This document shows, in pieces, positions 23,175 through 33,524 of a stretch of DNA of 59,653 bases. Position numbers and translations under genes: made by a program. The stretch lies in NCBI GenBank assembly GCA_016802295.1, contig JAESIW010000020.1, positions 6,293,227 through 6,352,879 on the forward strand, in the 5' to 3' direction. This DNA is from Brachionus rotundiformis. Lineage: Eukaryota; Rotifera; Eurotatoria; Ploima; Brachionidae. The notes beneath the pieces are model-generated. The model did not search any database and was not told the origin of the DNA. It worked only from the letters and a program-made list of their open reading frames with translations. Position 1 is the first letter of the stretch; the number at the start of each line of letters is the position of its first letter.

Positions 23175-24306
23175 AAAACTTCAATCGTTTTTATTTTTTC
23201 TTAATTTAGCTACCATACCGAAGCCTTCGAGCTCTGCTGCTATAGATTATTATTTTTATCATTTTAAAAAAATTTTTCTACCCATTGATAAGATCGATCT
23301 TTTATGATATCAATGTATTAACTCATTCTTAGGAAAGTTAAACTTGAATTTATTTTTAAAGTATTAGTAAACTAAGCATTCAAATTTAAAAATAAAATTC
23401 AAATATTAAATTTCAATTAAATTCATTTCTATCAATATTTTTGAAACAAAAAACAACAAAAAAATAACATGTAAATCGTATTTCATTAAGACTTAAAACT
23501 ATTTACCGCATACACTTGCAAATAAGTGCCCCTCTAAGATCCCCTTTTCAAAAGCTAATCAAAAGTGGCTTAGTTCCATTTATGTTACTTTCTTGTAAAG
23601 CAAACTTAGCTCATTATACTGTATTCAATTTCAAGAAAATTTTCTATCATCTAAGTGCTGAAATCCCTCAATAAAGACACGATTTCGGGGGCACCTATAG
23701 TCCAGATATTAAATTTTTAGTTTTATTAAGTTTAACTTAAATGAAGAATAAAATTTGAATTATCTTTCTTTATCCTTAAAATGGCTCTATTTCTAAATTT
23801 TAATAAATCTAAAAATTCATTTGAAAACTCGATTATCATCTATGTCCATACCAAATAATAAAAAATTATCTTAGATTAGGCTTTTATAATAAAAATTTTA
23901 TTTAATTTGAGGTGTCTAAATAAAATATCTCCATTCAAATTTTATGTATGAATTTTTTCAATGTAATTTTAAGCTAGTATGTGAAAATTTTTTTTCTCTA
24001 TTAAACCTCGCCCTTTAATTAAAAACAACTCTAATAAAACTTATTTAGGTTAATTCTAAAATTAAGTGAATCCAAAATAAAGATAAATACTTTGAGTTTT
24101 CAAAAGCTTTTAAAAAGCTCAAAAGCTTGTTTTTTTTTATATAAAATATGTTTTTTGGCATTGACAAAAAAAGCGAATCAAATCTTAGTTTTAACAGGAG
24201 TTATTACGCAAACAATTGTGTAATGGCACCTAAATCATAAATTATGATTTTTTCAAAATCTTAAAATAAAATTTTAAAATAAAAAGAAAAAAATTTTAGA
24301 GCTAAA
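23175..24306. other. Intergenic stretch, no gene seen
   Basis: A+T-rich with no recognised feature. Just before the next gene, TTTTAG at 24294-24299 could be a splice or trans-splice acceptor 7 bp ahead of its ATG. Confidence 0.3.
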
Positions 24307-24762
24307 ATGAGCAAGTCGGCTTCAAATGTAAAATTGTCCCAAAAAGAAATCCAAGAGTATCAAGAGGCATTCAGTTTTTTCGACAACGACAACGATGGAC
24401 TGATAAGCATTCAGGAAGTTGGCAAAGTAATGCGCTCAATTGGTCTGTATCCATCCGAGCATGAGCTAGCTGAAATATCCAAGACCACTCGGTCTAAGCT
24501 CAACTTTAACGAGTTTCTCAACATTGCTTCTAAGAACATAGTTGACAACAAAATAAATGAACAACAGATGCAGGAAGCGTTCAGAATGTTTGATTTGCAT
24601 GGAAATGGAATGGTAAATCTGGCTCATCTAAGAGTTTCTTTGCAGAGTCTTGGCGAAAAGCTGCGAGACGAGGAGATTGATGAAATGATTCGCGAGTGTG
24701 ACATTGACGCCGAGGGAAATGTTAGATGCGAGGAACTTGTTAGAATCTTGACAAAAAATTAG
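24307..24762 (+). CDS. Calmodulin-like EF-hand protein
   Basis: A 151-residue intronless frame of calmodulin length and layout (four EF-hands, no extension). EF1 has an intact calcium loop at residues 26-37 (DNDNDGLISIQE). EF2 is degenerate (SKTTRSKLNF) with no usable ligands. EF3 (DLHGNGMVNLAH, 96-107) lacks the Glu at position 12. EF4 (DIDAEGNVRCEE, 132-143) keeps position-12 Glu but has Arg at position 9. So one strong and perhaps one weak calcium site remain, unlike true calmodulin with four. Linker words such as MQEAFRMFD and LRDEEIDEMIRECD are calmodulin-typical. It could be a divergent calmodulin-like sensor or a light-chain-type subunit. Centrin is less likely because the N-terminal extension is missing. 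Confidence 0.88.
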   Translation: MSKSASNVKLSQKEIQEYQEAFSFFDNDNDGLISIQEVGKVMRSIGLYPSEHELAEISKTTRSKLNFNEFLNIASKNIVDNKINEQQMQEAFRMFDLHGNGMVNLAHLRVSLQSLGEKLRDEEIDEMIRECDIDAEGNVRCEELVRILTKN

Positions 24763-26214
24763 ACTTAGAAATTTTTTAGTTTAATAAAGTAAATATTTTT
24801 CAAATAAATCTATAGAAAAAAAAACATTTTTTTATTTTATTGTGCAATTCAATTAATTAAAAGCGGTTATCAAATTTTGAGAAAAAGTTGACTTTTGAAA
24901 GATATTTGAAAATTACCACTTTGAACCAAAAGATTTTCCAAAGATTTTCTAAACTGCATTATTAGTATAACATTAGCTAGTCTTTATAAGGTACGTATTG
25001 GCCCAATTATAGACTAATAGATCCTTTAACTAAAAGGCTTGTTTCTGAATACCAAAGAGGCTTCAATTCAAGATTTTTTTCGAATCCTACACCTTTATGT
25101 TCTTGTTACCAGATTATTCATAAATTTTTTAACTTTCCTCCCCTCATTCATGATTTTTTTTATTCTTCTAATCTTTCTAATTGTCTCTTTTTATAAAAAG
25201 GGCTTTTCTATCTTATCATTAATTATCTTTAATTAAAATAATCGGTCAAATTTAAATTATTATTTGAATTTTTTTCATTTTCAAAAGTTTTTTTCAAAAA
25301 ATTTTTTTAACTACTAAAATTATATCAAAATATTCAAATTTAAACTAATAGATATTATTAATCTAAAATTATGCTGTCAAAATATTTGTTGGCAAGTCAT
25401 GTTTGCATGGTCAAAAATCTTTTAAGCAATACTCGTTTTGGAATTGATAAGCATTTAGATATTTTTAAATTATGATTGAAGAAAAAAATAATTCATTTTG
25501 GTTTAAATTTACTTTTTATATAAAATTTATCTCAAAATTTAAATCTTATTTTCTTTTAAAGAAATTTTTTGATATATCTTATGACCTTTTTTTATCTATT
25601 ATTTGAAATCATGTCTCACTTTTTTTTAATTTAACATTTATTTAAACCTTAAAATTAATGATAAGGCTAATTTAAATTTTAGTTGTTAAAAAATTTTATG
25701 AAAAAATGAAAGCTCTCTGTTTAGATGTATGTCAAAAAATGTAATGGCAGGTACAATGTCAAAGTGTGAAGAACAATGACTCGGAAATGGTATAGTACCA
25801 GTTTCCTTATCTGATAAAGTTGTTCTAACATCAAAATGCTCATCAATTTTATATTATTCTTGATAAATAAATAATTTTGACTTAAAAAGCACTCACATAA
25901 ATTTTATTAAATTAATTTTAAAAAGTATAATTTAAAAAAATGTACTAATTTAGGAAATAATTGACCTTAAATCGGAATTTAAGTAAAATAATAACTTCTT
26001 ACATTTGTATAAAAAATATATAAAAGTTTACATTGACAAAGATAATTTTAAAAATAAATAATTGTGAATTTTAATTTTAGAAAATAAAAAATTATTGCTC
26101 AATTTTTTCTTTTTGCATTCTTTTGTAATTGCCAACACAAAATCTGTTGTTAGCAGACTGACACTCTTTATTTTCAAGCATAAATCATTTCGGTTTTAAA
26201 CTATTTTATCTAAA
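24763..26214. other. Intergenic stretch, no gene seen
   Basis: AATAAA-like words follow the EF-hand gene. A TATA-rich run (TATAAAAAATATATAAAAG, near 26007-26025) lies about 190 bp before the galaxin-like ATG; it may be promoter-related but is weak evidence in this composition. The word AGGTACGTATTGGC near 24987 recurs near 30173. Confidence 0.3.
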
Positions 26215-27051
26215 ATGAAAAATTTAGTCATTTCTGTAATCTTAGTTTTTTTAAGTTTAAAGTATTCAATTTCAATTTATTGCGGCATCCACGCTGTAGA
26301 TACATACGTGACTGATGCTCATGATCCAGACATACAGTTTAAAAGTTGCTGCATGACCAGTGTATATGACAAACGCTATCAGACATGTTGTAACCATGAG
26401 CTGCACAATGGTTCTAATTTGTCTTGTTGTCACCGTCAAGTGTATGATCCAAATACTGAAACATGCTGTCAAAAGTTAATTCATACTGGTGCAGGCCAAA
26501 ATTGCTGTGGTAGTAGTGTGTATGATCCGAGTAGGTTTACGTGCTGTTCTGGTAATTTGCTTTACGGAGCCAATTTGGCTTGTTGTGGCGTTAATTTTTA
26601 CAACCCACAGCGGCAAACTTGCTGCCAAGATGTCATTTATGAAGGATCTGGTTTGAAATGCTGTGGTAGATTTGTTTACCAAGAAAGTGAATCAACATGC
26701 TGTCTAAATTCTTGGGTGACACCGGGCGCTGGCTTATCATGCTGTGGATCAATCGGTTACGATAATAGGACCCAAACTTGCTGCTTAAATCGTATTATAG
26801 ATGGAAAGTCATTGAATTGTTGCTCCAATGTTGGCTATGATCCCTCTACTCACATATGCTGCAATAAGTCAATTTATAAAAAGAACAATTTAGAATGCTG
26901 TTATGAGTTTCCATTTAATACGCAAACTCACACTTGCTGTGAAAAAGTTATCTACCGGGGAGCTGGTCGAACTTGTTGCGGGAAAAAAATATTTAATCCT
27001 GCCACTCAAGAATGCATAGGAAAGTTAATTAGACCTAAACAAGTTAATTAA
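26215..27051 (+). CDS. Secreted galaxin-like di-cysteine repeat protein
   Basis: A 278-residue intronless frame. Residues 1-20 (MKNLVISVILVFLSLKYSIS) are a signal peptide. The mature part is an array of about 30-residue units, each with two CC pairs. The pattern is CC...VYDP....TCC.....G..L.CCG, with 17 Cys-Cys pairs and a final single Cys. This spacing is that of galaxin, first known from coral skeleton matrix and also found in non-calcifying animals and as squid symbiosis-related antimicrobial galaxins. It has no transmembrane segment, so it is expected to be secreted and heavily disulfide-bonded. A structural matrix role (for example cuticle, lorica or egg shell) is inference. The repeats differ enough from each other to be old. 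Confidence 0.85.
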   Translation: MKNLVISVILVFLSLKYSISIYCGIHAVDTYVTDAHDPDIQFKSCCMTSVYDKRYQTCCNHELHNGSNLSCCHRQVYDPNTETCCQKLIHTGAGQNCCGSSVYDPSRFTCCSGNLLYGANLACCGVNFYNPQRQTCCQDVIYEGSGLKCCGRFVYQESESTCCLNSWVTPGAGLSCCGSIGYDNRTQTCCLNRIIDGKSLNCCSNVGYDPSTHICCNKSIYKKNNLECCYEFPFNTQTHTCCEKVIYRGAGRTCCGKKIFNPATQECIGKLIRPKQVN

Positions 27052-27487
27052 ATTAAATAAAACATTCATATCATATTTATCTAAAAGATTTAATTTTTTA
27101 TTTTTAAATCTCATCAAATAATCTTTTTAGTCAATTAAAATCAAAATAAAATTTACTAATTACAGTATTTTTAAAGGAATATTTATATCTTGGTTCAGTA
27201 TAAATCAATCAATTTGATTGTTTATTTATTAGCTTCAAATTTTTAGATTTTTTAAATTTTTATAAAAAAAAATTATCTTTAAGTGCTTTGCTATTTGATA
27301 ATTCCAGATCTTGATTATAGATAAAATTGATTTGCTTCAGCAAATATTGAAGATGAATGAAGGTGCTAATGGTGACTTTAAAACATTTTAAAATTTTGGT
27401 CAAATCATCTTTTTCTTTCTCCAACAACTATTTCCACCATTATGTTTCTGCAGTTTTTTACAACCTGCTACATCATGTCGATTGCCT
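27052..27487. other. Intergenic stretch, no gene seen
   Basis: 3' flank of the galaxin-like gene and left flank of the inverted-repeat element; nothing else recognised. Confidence 0.3.
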
Positions 27488-27878
27488 GCAAATTTATCCC
27501 GAAAATATAATACCCCGTTTTCTTAAATAAGAAATATATCCCGATTTAAAAAAAAAAGAAAATTATGCTTAATTGTTAAAAAAGAAGAATATCCCGATTT
27601 TGTTTTTAAGAAATAAATGCCAAAAAAAATTTAAGCCGAAAATTAAGATTAAAAGTTTAAAATGTAAATGATAAACCGCTTCCGTTAAATAAAATATGAG
27701 AATGAGAACTAATTAATTAATTATCAAATAATTTGACAAATACTCAATAAAATAAAATATAAATTGATAAAAAATATTTACTTAAAATAATAAAATTAAA
27801 AATTAAAAATAATTACTTTTTTATTAAAAATTTTTTCGGGATATATAATTTTCAAAAAAAAAACCGGGATAAATTTGC
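27488..27878. mobile_element. 391-bp inverted-repeat element (MITE-like)
   Basis: The left end GCAAATTTATCCCG (27488-27501) is repeated exactly in inverted orientation at 27865-27878. Further ATATATCCCG words lie just inside both ends, and ATCCCGATTT is repeated within. The interior has no coding frame. A near-direct repeat CATCATGTC(T)GATT occurs just outside both ends (27472-27484 and 27887-27900), perhaps a long target duplication. The superfamily is not recognised. Confidence 0.55.
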
Positions 27879-28071
27879 TTATTACCCATCATGTCTGATT
27901 TACTAAAATCCTTAATTCATTTATTTTGTTATTCTTATTATATTATTTTTAAATCTAAATTGTAAACCTTATTTTGAAAAATTGATTTTGAAAATTCAAA
28001 AAATTTATTCGAAAAATTTCAAAATTTGTTATAATTCTAATTTTTTTCAAAAACGAAATAGTAAATTTTTA

Positions 28072-28539
28072 ATGATGACCAAAAAAAATCAATTTATAAA
28101 GATTCCCAATGTAATGAAATTTTATTTGTATGGTCTTCAAGGAATTTTGATGGAAGTAATGTATACTTGTGCGTATGACTCGATCGCGCTGAAAAGTTGG
28201 AAGCTAACTGGAATCTCATCCGCATGGTCTTTTTTAATCTACGCAACTTCTCATGTAGTTATGGAAGTAATGAGCAAGCATCTGATCCAAAATAAAATTC
28301 CTTTCTTGGTTAGAGGACTAGTTTATGTCTTATGGACTTACATTTGGGAATTTTCAACAGGCTACGTTTTGAAACAATTTGATGCATGTCCATGGAATTA
28401 TGAATTTTATTATAATTACATGGGACTTGTTACTTTAGAATATGCGCCATTATGGTACATTGCATGCTTATTAGCTGAACTTGTTACAATACCATGTTTT
28501 AATAATCTTTATTATTCAAAAGCTGTTAAAATTGAATAA
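28072..28539 (+). CDS. TMEM229B: TMEM229B-like membrane protein
   Basis: From the double ATG at 28072 the frame gives 155 residues; human TMEM229B has 167. Shared blocks include MKFYLYGLQGILMEVMYT, SAWSFLIYATSHVVMEVM, LVYVLWTYIWEFSTGYVL, and QFDACPWNY...YMGLVTLEYA. These cover the family's four transmembrane helices and the CPW motif between helices 3 and 4. An upstream in-frame extension to 27982 has no ATG and is not used. No intron. The molecular function of TMEM229 is not established; the family resembles bacterial ABC-transporter permease-like proteins. Placement in an internal or plasma membrane is inference. Confidence 0.9.
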   Translation: MMTKKNQFIKIPNVMKFYLYGLQGILMEVMYTCAYDSIALKSWKLTGISSAWSFLIYATSHVVMEVMSKHLIQNKIPFLVRGLVYVLWTYIWEFSTGYVLKQFDACPWNYEFYYNYMGLVTLEYAPLWYIACLLAELVTIPCFNNLYYSKAVKIE

Positions 28540-31463
28540 TGTCTTTAGAAGAATAAATGGTTGGTATTCAAATATTTTGTTTTTGATATCAGATAACTCC
28601 TCATAATTTAATTAATTTCTTTTAAAATTTGATCTAATTGAGAAATTTTATATATTTTTATCTATTTAAAAAAATCTATTTCTAATTTAGACTTTTATCT
28701 AATTTCAAAAATTGATTTTTTTTCAATTTTTTTGTTTTTCGCTTGGAATATTTAAATTTTAGTCATATCATAAATTTGATGTTTACATTTTTGAATATGT
28801 TTCTAATTAAATGAGTTATTTGATTTAGTAGAAACAATTTTTGGGATTTATCTCTGTTTAGATCATGTTCATCAGTCAGCTTAGTTTTGGTAATTTTTTA
28901 ATATTAAAAAAATATAATTAGAACTAGTTTTAAATTTTTCTAAAATTATTTCAAGATTAGATAGTTTTAACACTACTAAGTTATTTTAGTGCAAAAAAAA
29001 ATATTTCATTTTCTAGAAAATTGACCATGATAAAATTTGAAAATACCAGATGGTAAAAAAACTTACCAATAAATATCTTTATTTGTGATATTAAATTAGA
29101 TAGTGTTAGAATAATTTAGAAAATCTATTTTAAATCATGATTTAATTTTCGATAGAAAATTGACCTTATTTGAAGAAATTTTGGTTACAAACAACTTGGT
29201 GACCACTAATACCAACATCTTTAATTTCTCAATCGATAGAAAAGTTTTAGCCTTATTTAGACAAAACGACCATCTTTTTATCTTGAACCAAATTTCATTT
29301 AATCTATCTTTTATTTTAATTTTTTTGCGCATTATCATTTTAATTATTTTTATGATGTTGTTGTTTACATCAATATTGTTTTGTTGTTATTGTTTCAGGT
29401 ATTAAATTTAATTTTCAATTTTATAATTAAAGAATTATTTTAAATTAAAAAAAAGAAAATTCTCTTTTTTTTAAATTTGAACATCTTGATTGTTCATCTT
29501 TTAAACTTATCTAACAAACCAACTAACTCTAACAAGACTCTAACAGAATGTAATGGCTAAAGGAAACCGACAGCTTCATTCTTGGGGCTGCAAAGATTAC
29601 CATACTGTTCAAGTTAAAAAATAATAATTTTAATGTTTCTAATCTAATACACCTTATTTAAGATTTATTTTTAAACAAATAATAAAATTGGATTTTTCAA
29701 AAAGTTTATTTAATTATTAGAAATAAATTTTCGCTGATTATTTTTACTTGGCGCTTCTGATTAATTGATTCTTTTTTCCAAAAGTTGGCCAATCTTACAC
29801 ATGCGTCTAATAAGCTGATTCAAACGTCTTAATTAACTCAATAAGCTCGTCGAAAACTGATTGAAAATATTAAACAAACACCATTTGGCTTTTAACTCAA
29901 ATTTAATAATTAAATTATAAACACACCAATATATACTAAATCTTACATTCTATCAAATTCTCATTGTTGCTAAGCCAGTTCCTAATTGCTATTTGATTAT
30001 AAACATATAGATCCTAAAAAAATATCTACAATTTTAAATGACCGTATCGATACCATGGCAAGAAAAACACGTAAATTTGGACCTTAGTCGAAGAATACCC
30101 ATTTGTACTAAAATGAGAACACTTAATTAGATTTCTTACTGATGAGAATAAAACTTATTAGATAAAATTCTCAGGTACGTATTGGCAAGTAGCTTGTTGA
30201 TTAACCTTTTTTGCCTTAAATAACATTTAAGCATTTTGATATTTCAGAGCTAAAAGAGTAGTTGAATCTAAGTGCTATCTTTTTTCGTATAGTAATCAAA
30301 TTTCTATTCTAAAAAAGAAAAAAAAACATTAACATTAATTAGACACTATCAAAATGTTTATCGTCCTATATTTAAATTTAAACTCATTTATTTTGTGTAA
30401 TTCTCAAATTGATAATTTTTAAATAAACAAGTGTTTCAATTCGAATGTAAATAATCAATTTGTAATTTATTGAGATCTCAACAGCTGACTTAAATTTGTC
30501 GAGCATGATTGATTATAAGTCCATTAGTTGCGTGTCATAAGACAAAAATATTCACATCGCAAGTTTGCAATTCCTTAAATTCCCCAGTGTTATGTAACGC
30601 ATTGTACCCTAATGTTTGCAATTTTCTAGCACCTTTCAATGCATGCACTCGAACATTCGCCAATAATCATTGGGCAACAATATTTGTCTTATATTCAGCT
30701 CACAAAAGGTTGACTAAGAATTGATTTTTCGGCTCTGGCATGAAATATTAAGTTATGATTGAGCCCATATATTTTTTATTCTTTAGTAGTAGTAGTAAAA
30801 AAATATGTAAGTAATATTTTTTACAAAAAGGCAATATTTAGGTGAAGCGAAGTCGATGTAGCGCCCAAGGGTCCCCATCACATATAAAAATAGATAAATT
30901 AAATTTAATCGAATTGAAAGTAATTACGATTTGATTTATTGATTGATTGTTTTGACAGAGTTTCAGATGTAAAGTAAACAAGTGTTTATTTTTCAGCATA
31001 AAAAAAGTTGATTCGTTCACAGTTATCTATTTTGGCCAATCTAAAAATTAAGTTTAATTCAATCTAATTGGCCTAGCTCATCTACATCGCACTCTTCTCT
31101 TCTCTTTAAGCATTAAATTAAATTATCAATAAACCATATCCAATAAAAATTTATTATTTATTCTTAATCACGACTCTCTATACTTTTCTTCTCTCTATAT
31201 ATAATTTTTGTTTGTTATTTAGGTTTGTAGTTATAAAAAAAAAACAGATAAAAAATTATAAACTTATCTAAGCTCACAAACAAACTCGATTGGCTTACTT
31301 GAGTCTATGTTGGTGCGCCAATGAGAAAAATTCATTTGTTTAATAAATTTTTTAGTGAAATAGATAAGATAACAAAATAAAATTTTACTTTTTTTGATTT
31401 TTAGAGGCTTTCAAACAAAAATAAAAAACAATAAAATTAAAAAAATAAAATTAAATTCATAAA
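28540..31463. other. Long 5' flank of PAX1/9, no gene seen
   Basis: Nearly 3 kb without a supported gene. A 23-codon frame at about 29553 (MAKGNRQLHSWGC) and a G+C-richer piece at 30505-30730 look less random than their surroundings, but neither was recognised. The piece at 30838-30882 is also G+C-richer. As the upstream region of a developmental transcription factor it may hold enhancers; nothing in the sequence proves it. Confidence 0.3.
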
Positions 31464-32444
31464 ATGGAAATGGACTCGAATCAAATACCGTACGGTGAAG
31501 TGAACCAATTAGGCGGTGTGTTCGTAAATGGCCGGCCATTGCCAAACACGGTGCGCATGCGCATAGTGGAAATGGCCAATTTGGGGATCAGGCCGTGCGA
31601 CATAAGTCGTCAATTGAGAGTGAGCCATGGATGTGTGAGCAAGATACTGGCTCGGTATCAAGAAACTGGCAGCATATTGCCGGGCGCGATAGGCGGCAGC
31701 AAACCCAGAGTGACCACCCCGAAAGTGGTTGGAAAGATAAGAGAATACAAACAGAAAGATCCGGGTATTTTTGCTTGGGAAATCAGGGACAAGTTGCTGC
31801 AAGAGCGAATTTGCGACAAGTACAATGTTCCGTCGGTGAGTTCGATTAGTCGCATACTGAGGAACAAGATAGGCCCGTTGTCGCAGCCGAATATGAACTC
31901 GGACGACAACGAGGACAGCCAAGAGCACGAGAACATGAACAATGTAGCCGAGCCAGCCTCGCCGAACAAATCTGCCAATTCGTCCCTGTCACCGATTCCG
32001 CCAGACGCGTCCAAGCTTTCAATAAAGCTCGAGAGCAAGTACGATTTGGATACCTATCAGTCAAATGACTCGCCGGTACACCAATACATGCCTTTTCAAA
32101 CAGCCTATTACCAAAACTACTACCAGCCTTACAACTACACATATTCAAATCAGTACGGAAGCATGGCTTACAACTCAGGCTACAATGTGCCAAATGCCAA
32201 CGAGTACTACCAAAATCAAAATTTCCATGATCAATATCAAGCAGATTTTTACTTTCGTTTGCCGCAAACAAATCCAACCACAAGCACCACGTCCTCCTCA
32301 TATGCCAACTATAACTTCAATTCGCCAACATCTAGCTTAAATTCTTCATCATCGGCGTCCACATCGCCCACTTCGAACCAGCTAAATGGTCAATACCAGT
32401 ACTCGACGTATCAAATGCCAATGACTCAATCGACTGCGTCCTAG
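31464..32444 (+). CDS. PAX1/9: PAX1/9 (Pox meso) paired-domain transcription factor
   Basis: A 326-residue intronless frame. Residues about 9-136 are a complete paired domain, beginning YGEVNQLGGVFVNGRPLPN and including RPCDISRQLRVSHGCVSKIL. It continues with DPGIFAWEIRD and CDKYNVPSVSSISRILRNKIG. The YGEVNQ start, ILPGAIGGSKPRVTTP and NKIG..SQP place it in PAX1/9 rather than PAX2/5/8 or PAX3/7. There is no homeodomain, as expected for PAX1/9. The octapeptide (HSV..ILG-like) usual in this group is not visible. The C-terminal 180 residues are rich in Tyr, Asn, Gln and Ser (YYQNYYQPYNYTY), a likely activation or low-complexity region. It binds DNA in the nucleus. Local G+C is much higher in the paired box than in the flanks. 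TTTTTAG at 31398-31404 may close a 5'-UTR intron. Confidence 0.93.
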   Translation: MEMDSNQIPYGEVNQLGGVFVNGRPLPNTVRMRIVEMANLGIRPCDISRQLRVSHGCVSKILARYQETGSILPGAIGGSKPRVTTPKVVGKIREYKQKDPGIFAWEIRDKLLQERICDKYNVPSVSSISRILRNKIGPLSQPNMNSDDNEDSQEHENMNNVAEPASPNKSANSSLSPIPPDASKLSIKLESKYDLDTYQSNDSPVHQYMPFQTAYYQNYYQPYNYTYSNQYGSMAYNSGYNVPNANEYYQNQNFHDQYQADFYFRLPQTNPTTSTTSSSYANYNFNSPTSSLNSSSSASTSPTSNQLNGQYQYSTYQMPMTQSTAS

Positions 32445-32920
32445 GAACGTAAATTTATTAGCACAAATTTAATTTTTTAAAAAAAAACATGATTTATTAT
32501 TAATTATTATTAATTAAGAGAAAAAAGAGACAATTTTTTTGTATAAATTTTTATTTGGTTATTTTTTAAATTAAAAGAAAAGGCCTTTTAATTTTTTTTG
32601 TTTCGAAGTTGAGTGCAAATGTTTTCACAATAAAAAAACAATTTTTTTTTTTACATTTTAGTTGACAATAAACTATTAAACCAAAAAAAAAATCTAATTT
32701 GTTGATTTAAATTTTATTTTTTTCTTAAATGAGAGTACGAATAGTAGGTGGAAGATTGAGCCAAAGCAGCTTCCTTCCTTTGCCAAATGCACTGATAATA
32801 ACTAAATAATGAATATAAAAATCTATTTTGTATTACAATTAATACCGTTTTCTATCAGTATACATATTTTCTCTATATTAATTAAAACGCCTTTTTTTAA
32901 TATTTGTAAATAATAATTTG
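32445..32920. other. 3' flank of PAX1/9
   Basis: A/T runs with AATAAA words near 32631 and 32668, which could serve as polyadenylation signals. No further gene. Confidence 0.4.
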
Positions 32921-33177
32921 TAAATTTTAATAGTTAATGGTCAATAAATTATTAATTTTATAGAAAAATACTGAAAGACTGTGAGAGATTAGTAGCAAGC
33001 GTCATTGAACAATGGCGACTTCAATGCTGTCTTCATTTATATAATAATGATTAGATATTAAATTTTAAAAGTTAATGGTTAATAGATTAGTTATATAAAA
33101 GGGCTTGAGAGATAAGTAGCAAGTGTCATGTGACAAAGGTGGCCTCGATATTGTCCTCAATCGGATAATAATTAAAT
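32921..33177. repeat. Tandem duplication, two diverged copies
   Basis: Copy 1 (32921-33058) and copy 2 (33059-33177) start TAAATTTTAA.AGTTAATGG. Both contain GAGAGAT.AGTAGCAAG.GTCAT, then CTTCAATGCTGTCTTCA against CCTCGATATTGTCCTCA, and both end in TAATAAT. The unit is about 120-138 bp. A fainter relative may lie at 32745-32830. No coding sense seen. Confidence 0.6.
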
Positions 33178-33524
33178 AAATCAATATTTCCTTATGTCAT
33201 CATTTTGGAGAGCAATAAATTAACCACAAAGTATTCAAATACTTTTATTTTTAATTAATTATAATCATAAAAAAGAGAACCTGTTTTTGATTGTGTTTGA
33301 AATTTTAATTTTACCCGCGAGATATTTAAAAAATCATAAAATTAGACAAAAAAAAGAGATAATTTATTTTTTAGGAATAGATTGATAAATAGATAATGGG
33401 CTTCGGCTTTTTGATAAAGAGAAACCTAGCGGTTCGAACAAGTCGTATTCAAAAAAGGTGTTTTTTAAATATTCTAGTATTAATTACATTTGGAGAATAG
33501 ACAAATTGAATTTAAAAGCAACCA
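33178..33524. other. Intergenic stretch, no gene seen
   Basis: Nothing recognised; left flank of the inverted-repeat-bounded block. Confidence 0.3.

Noticed and set aside
25039..25236. 65-codon hydrophobic frame
   Set aside because: Same compositional artefact; starts without ATG and lacks coding-like codon use.
29160..29405. 81-codon frame rich in Phe/Ile/Leu
   Set aside because: A+T-rich DNA translates to hydrophobic residues; no upstream context, no family, and alternative frames look the same.
31509..32301. Several open frames antisense to or shifted within PAX1/9
   Set aside because: All are shadows of the paired-box gene caused by its higher G+C.
33430..33450. GGTTCGAAC word suggesting a second tRNA
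   Set aside because: No acceptor, D or anticodon stems can be folded around it.
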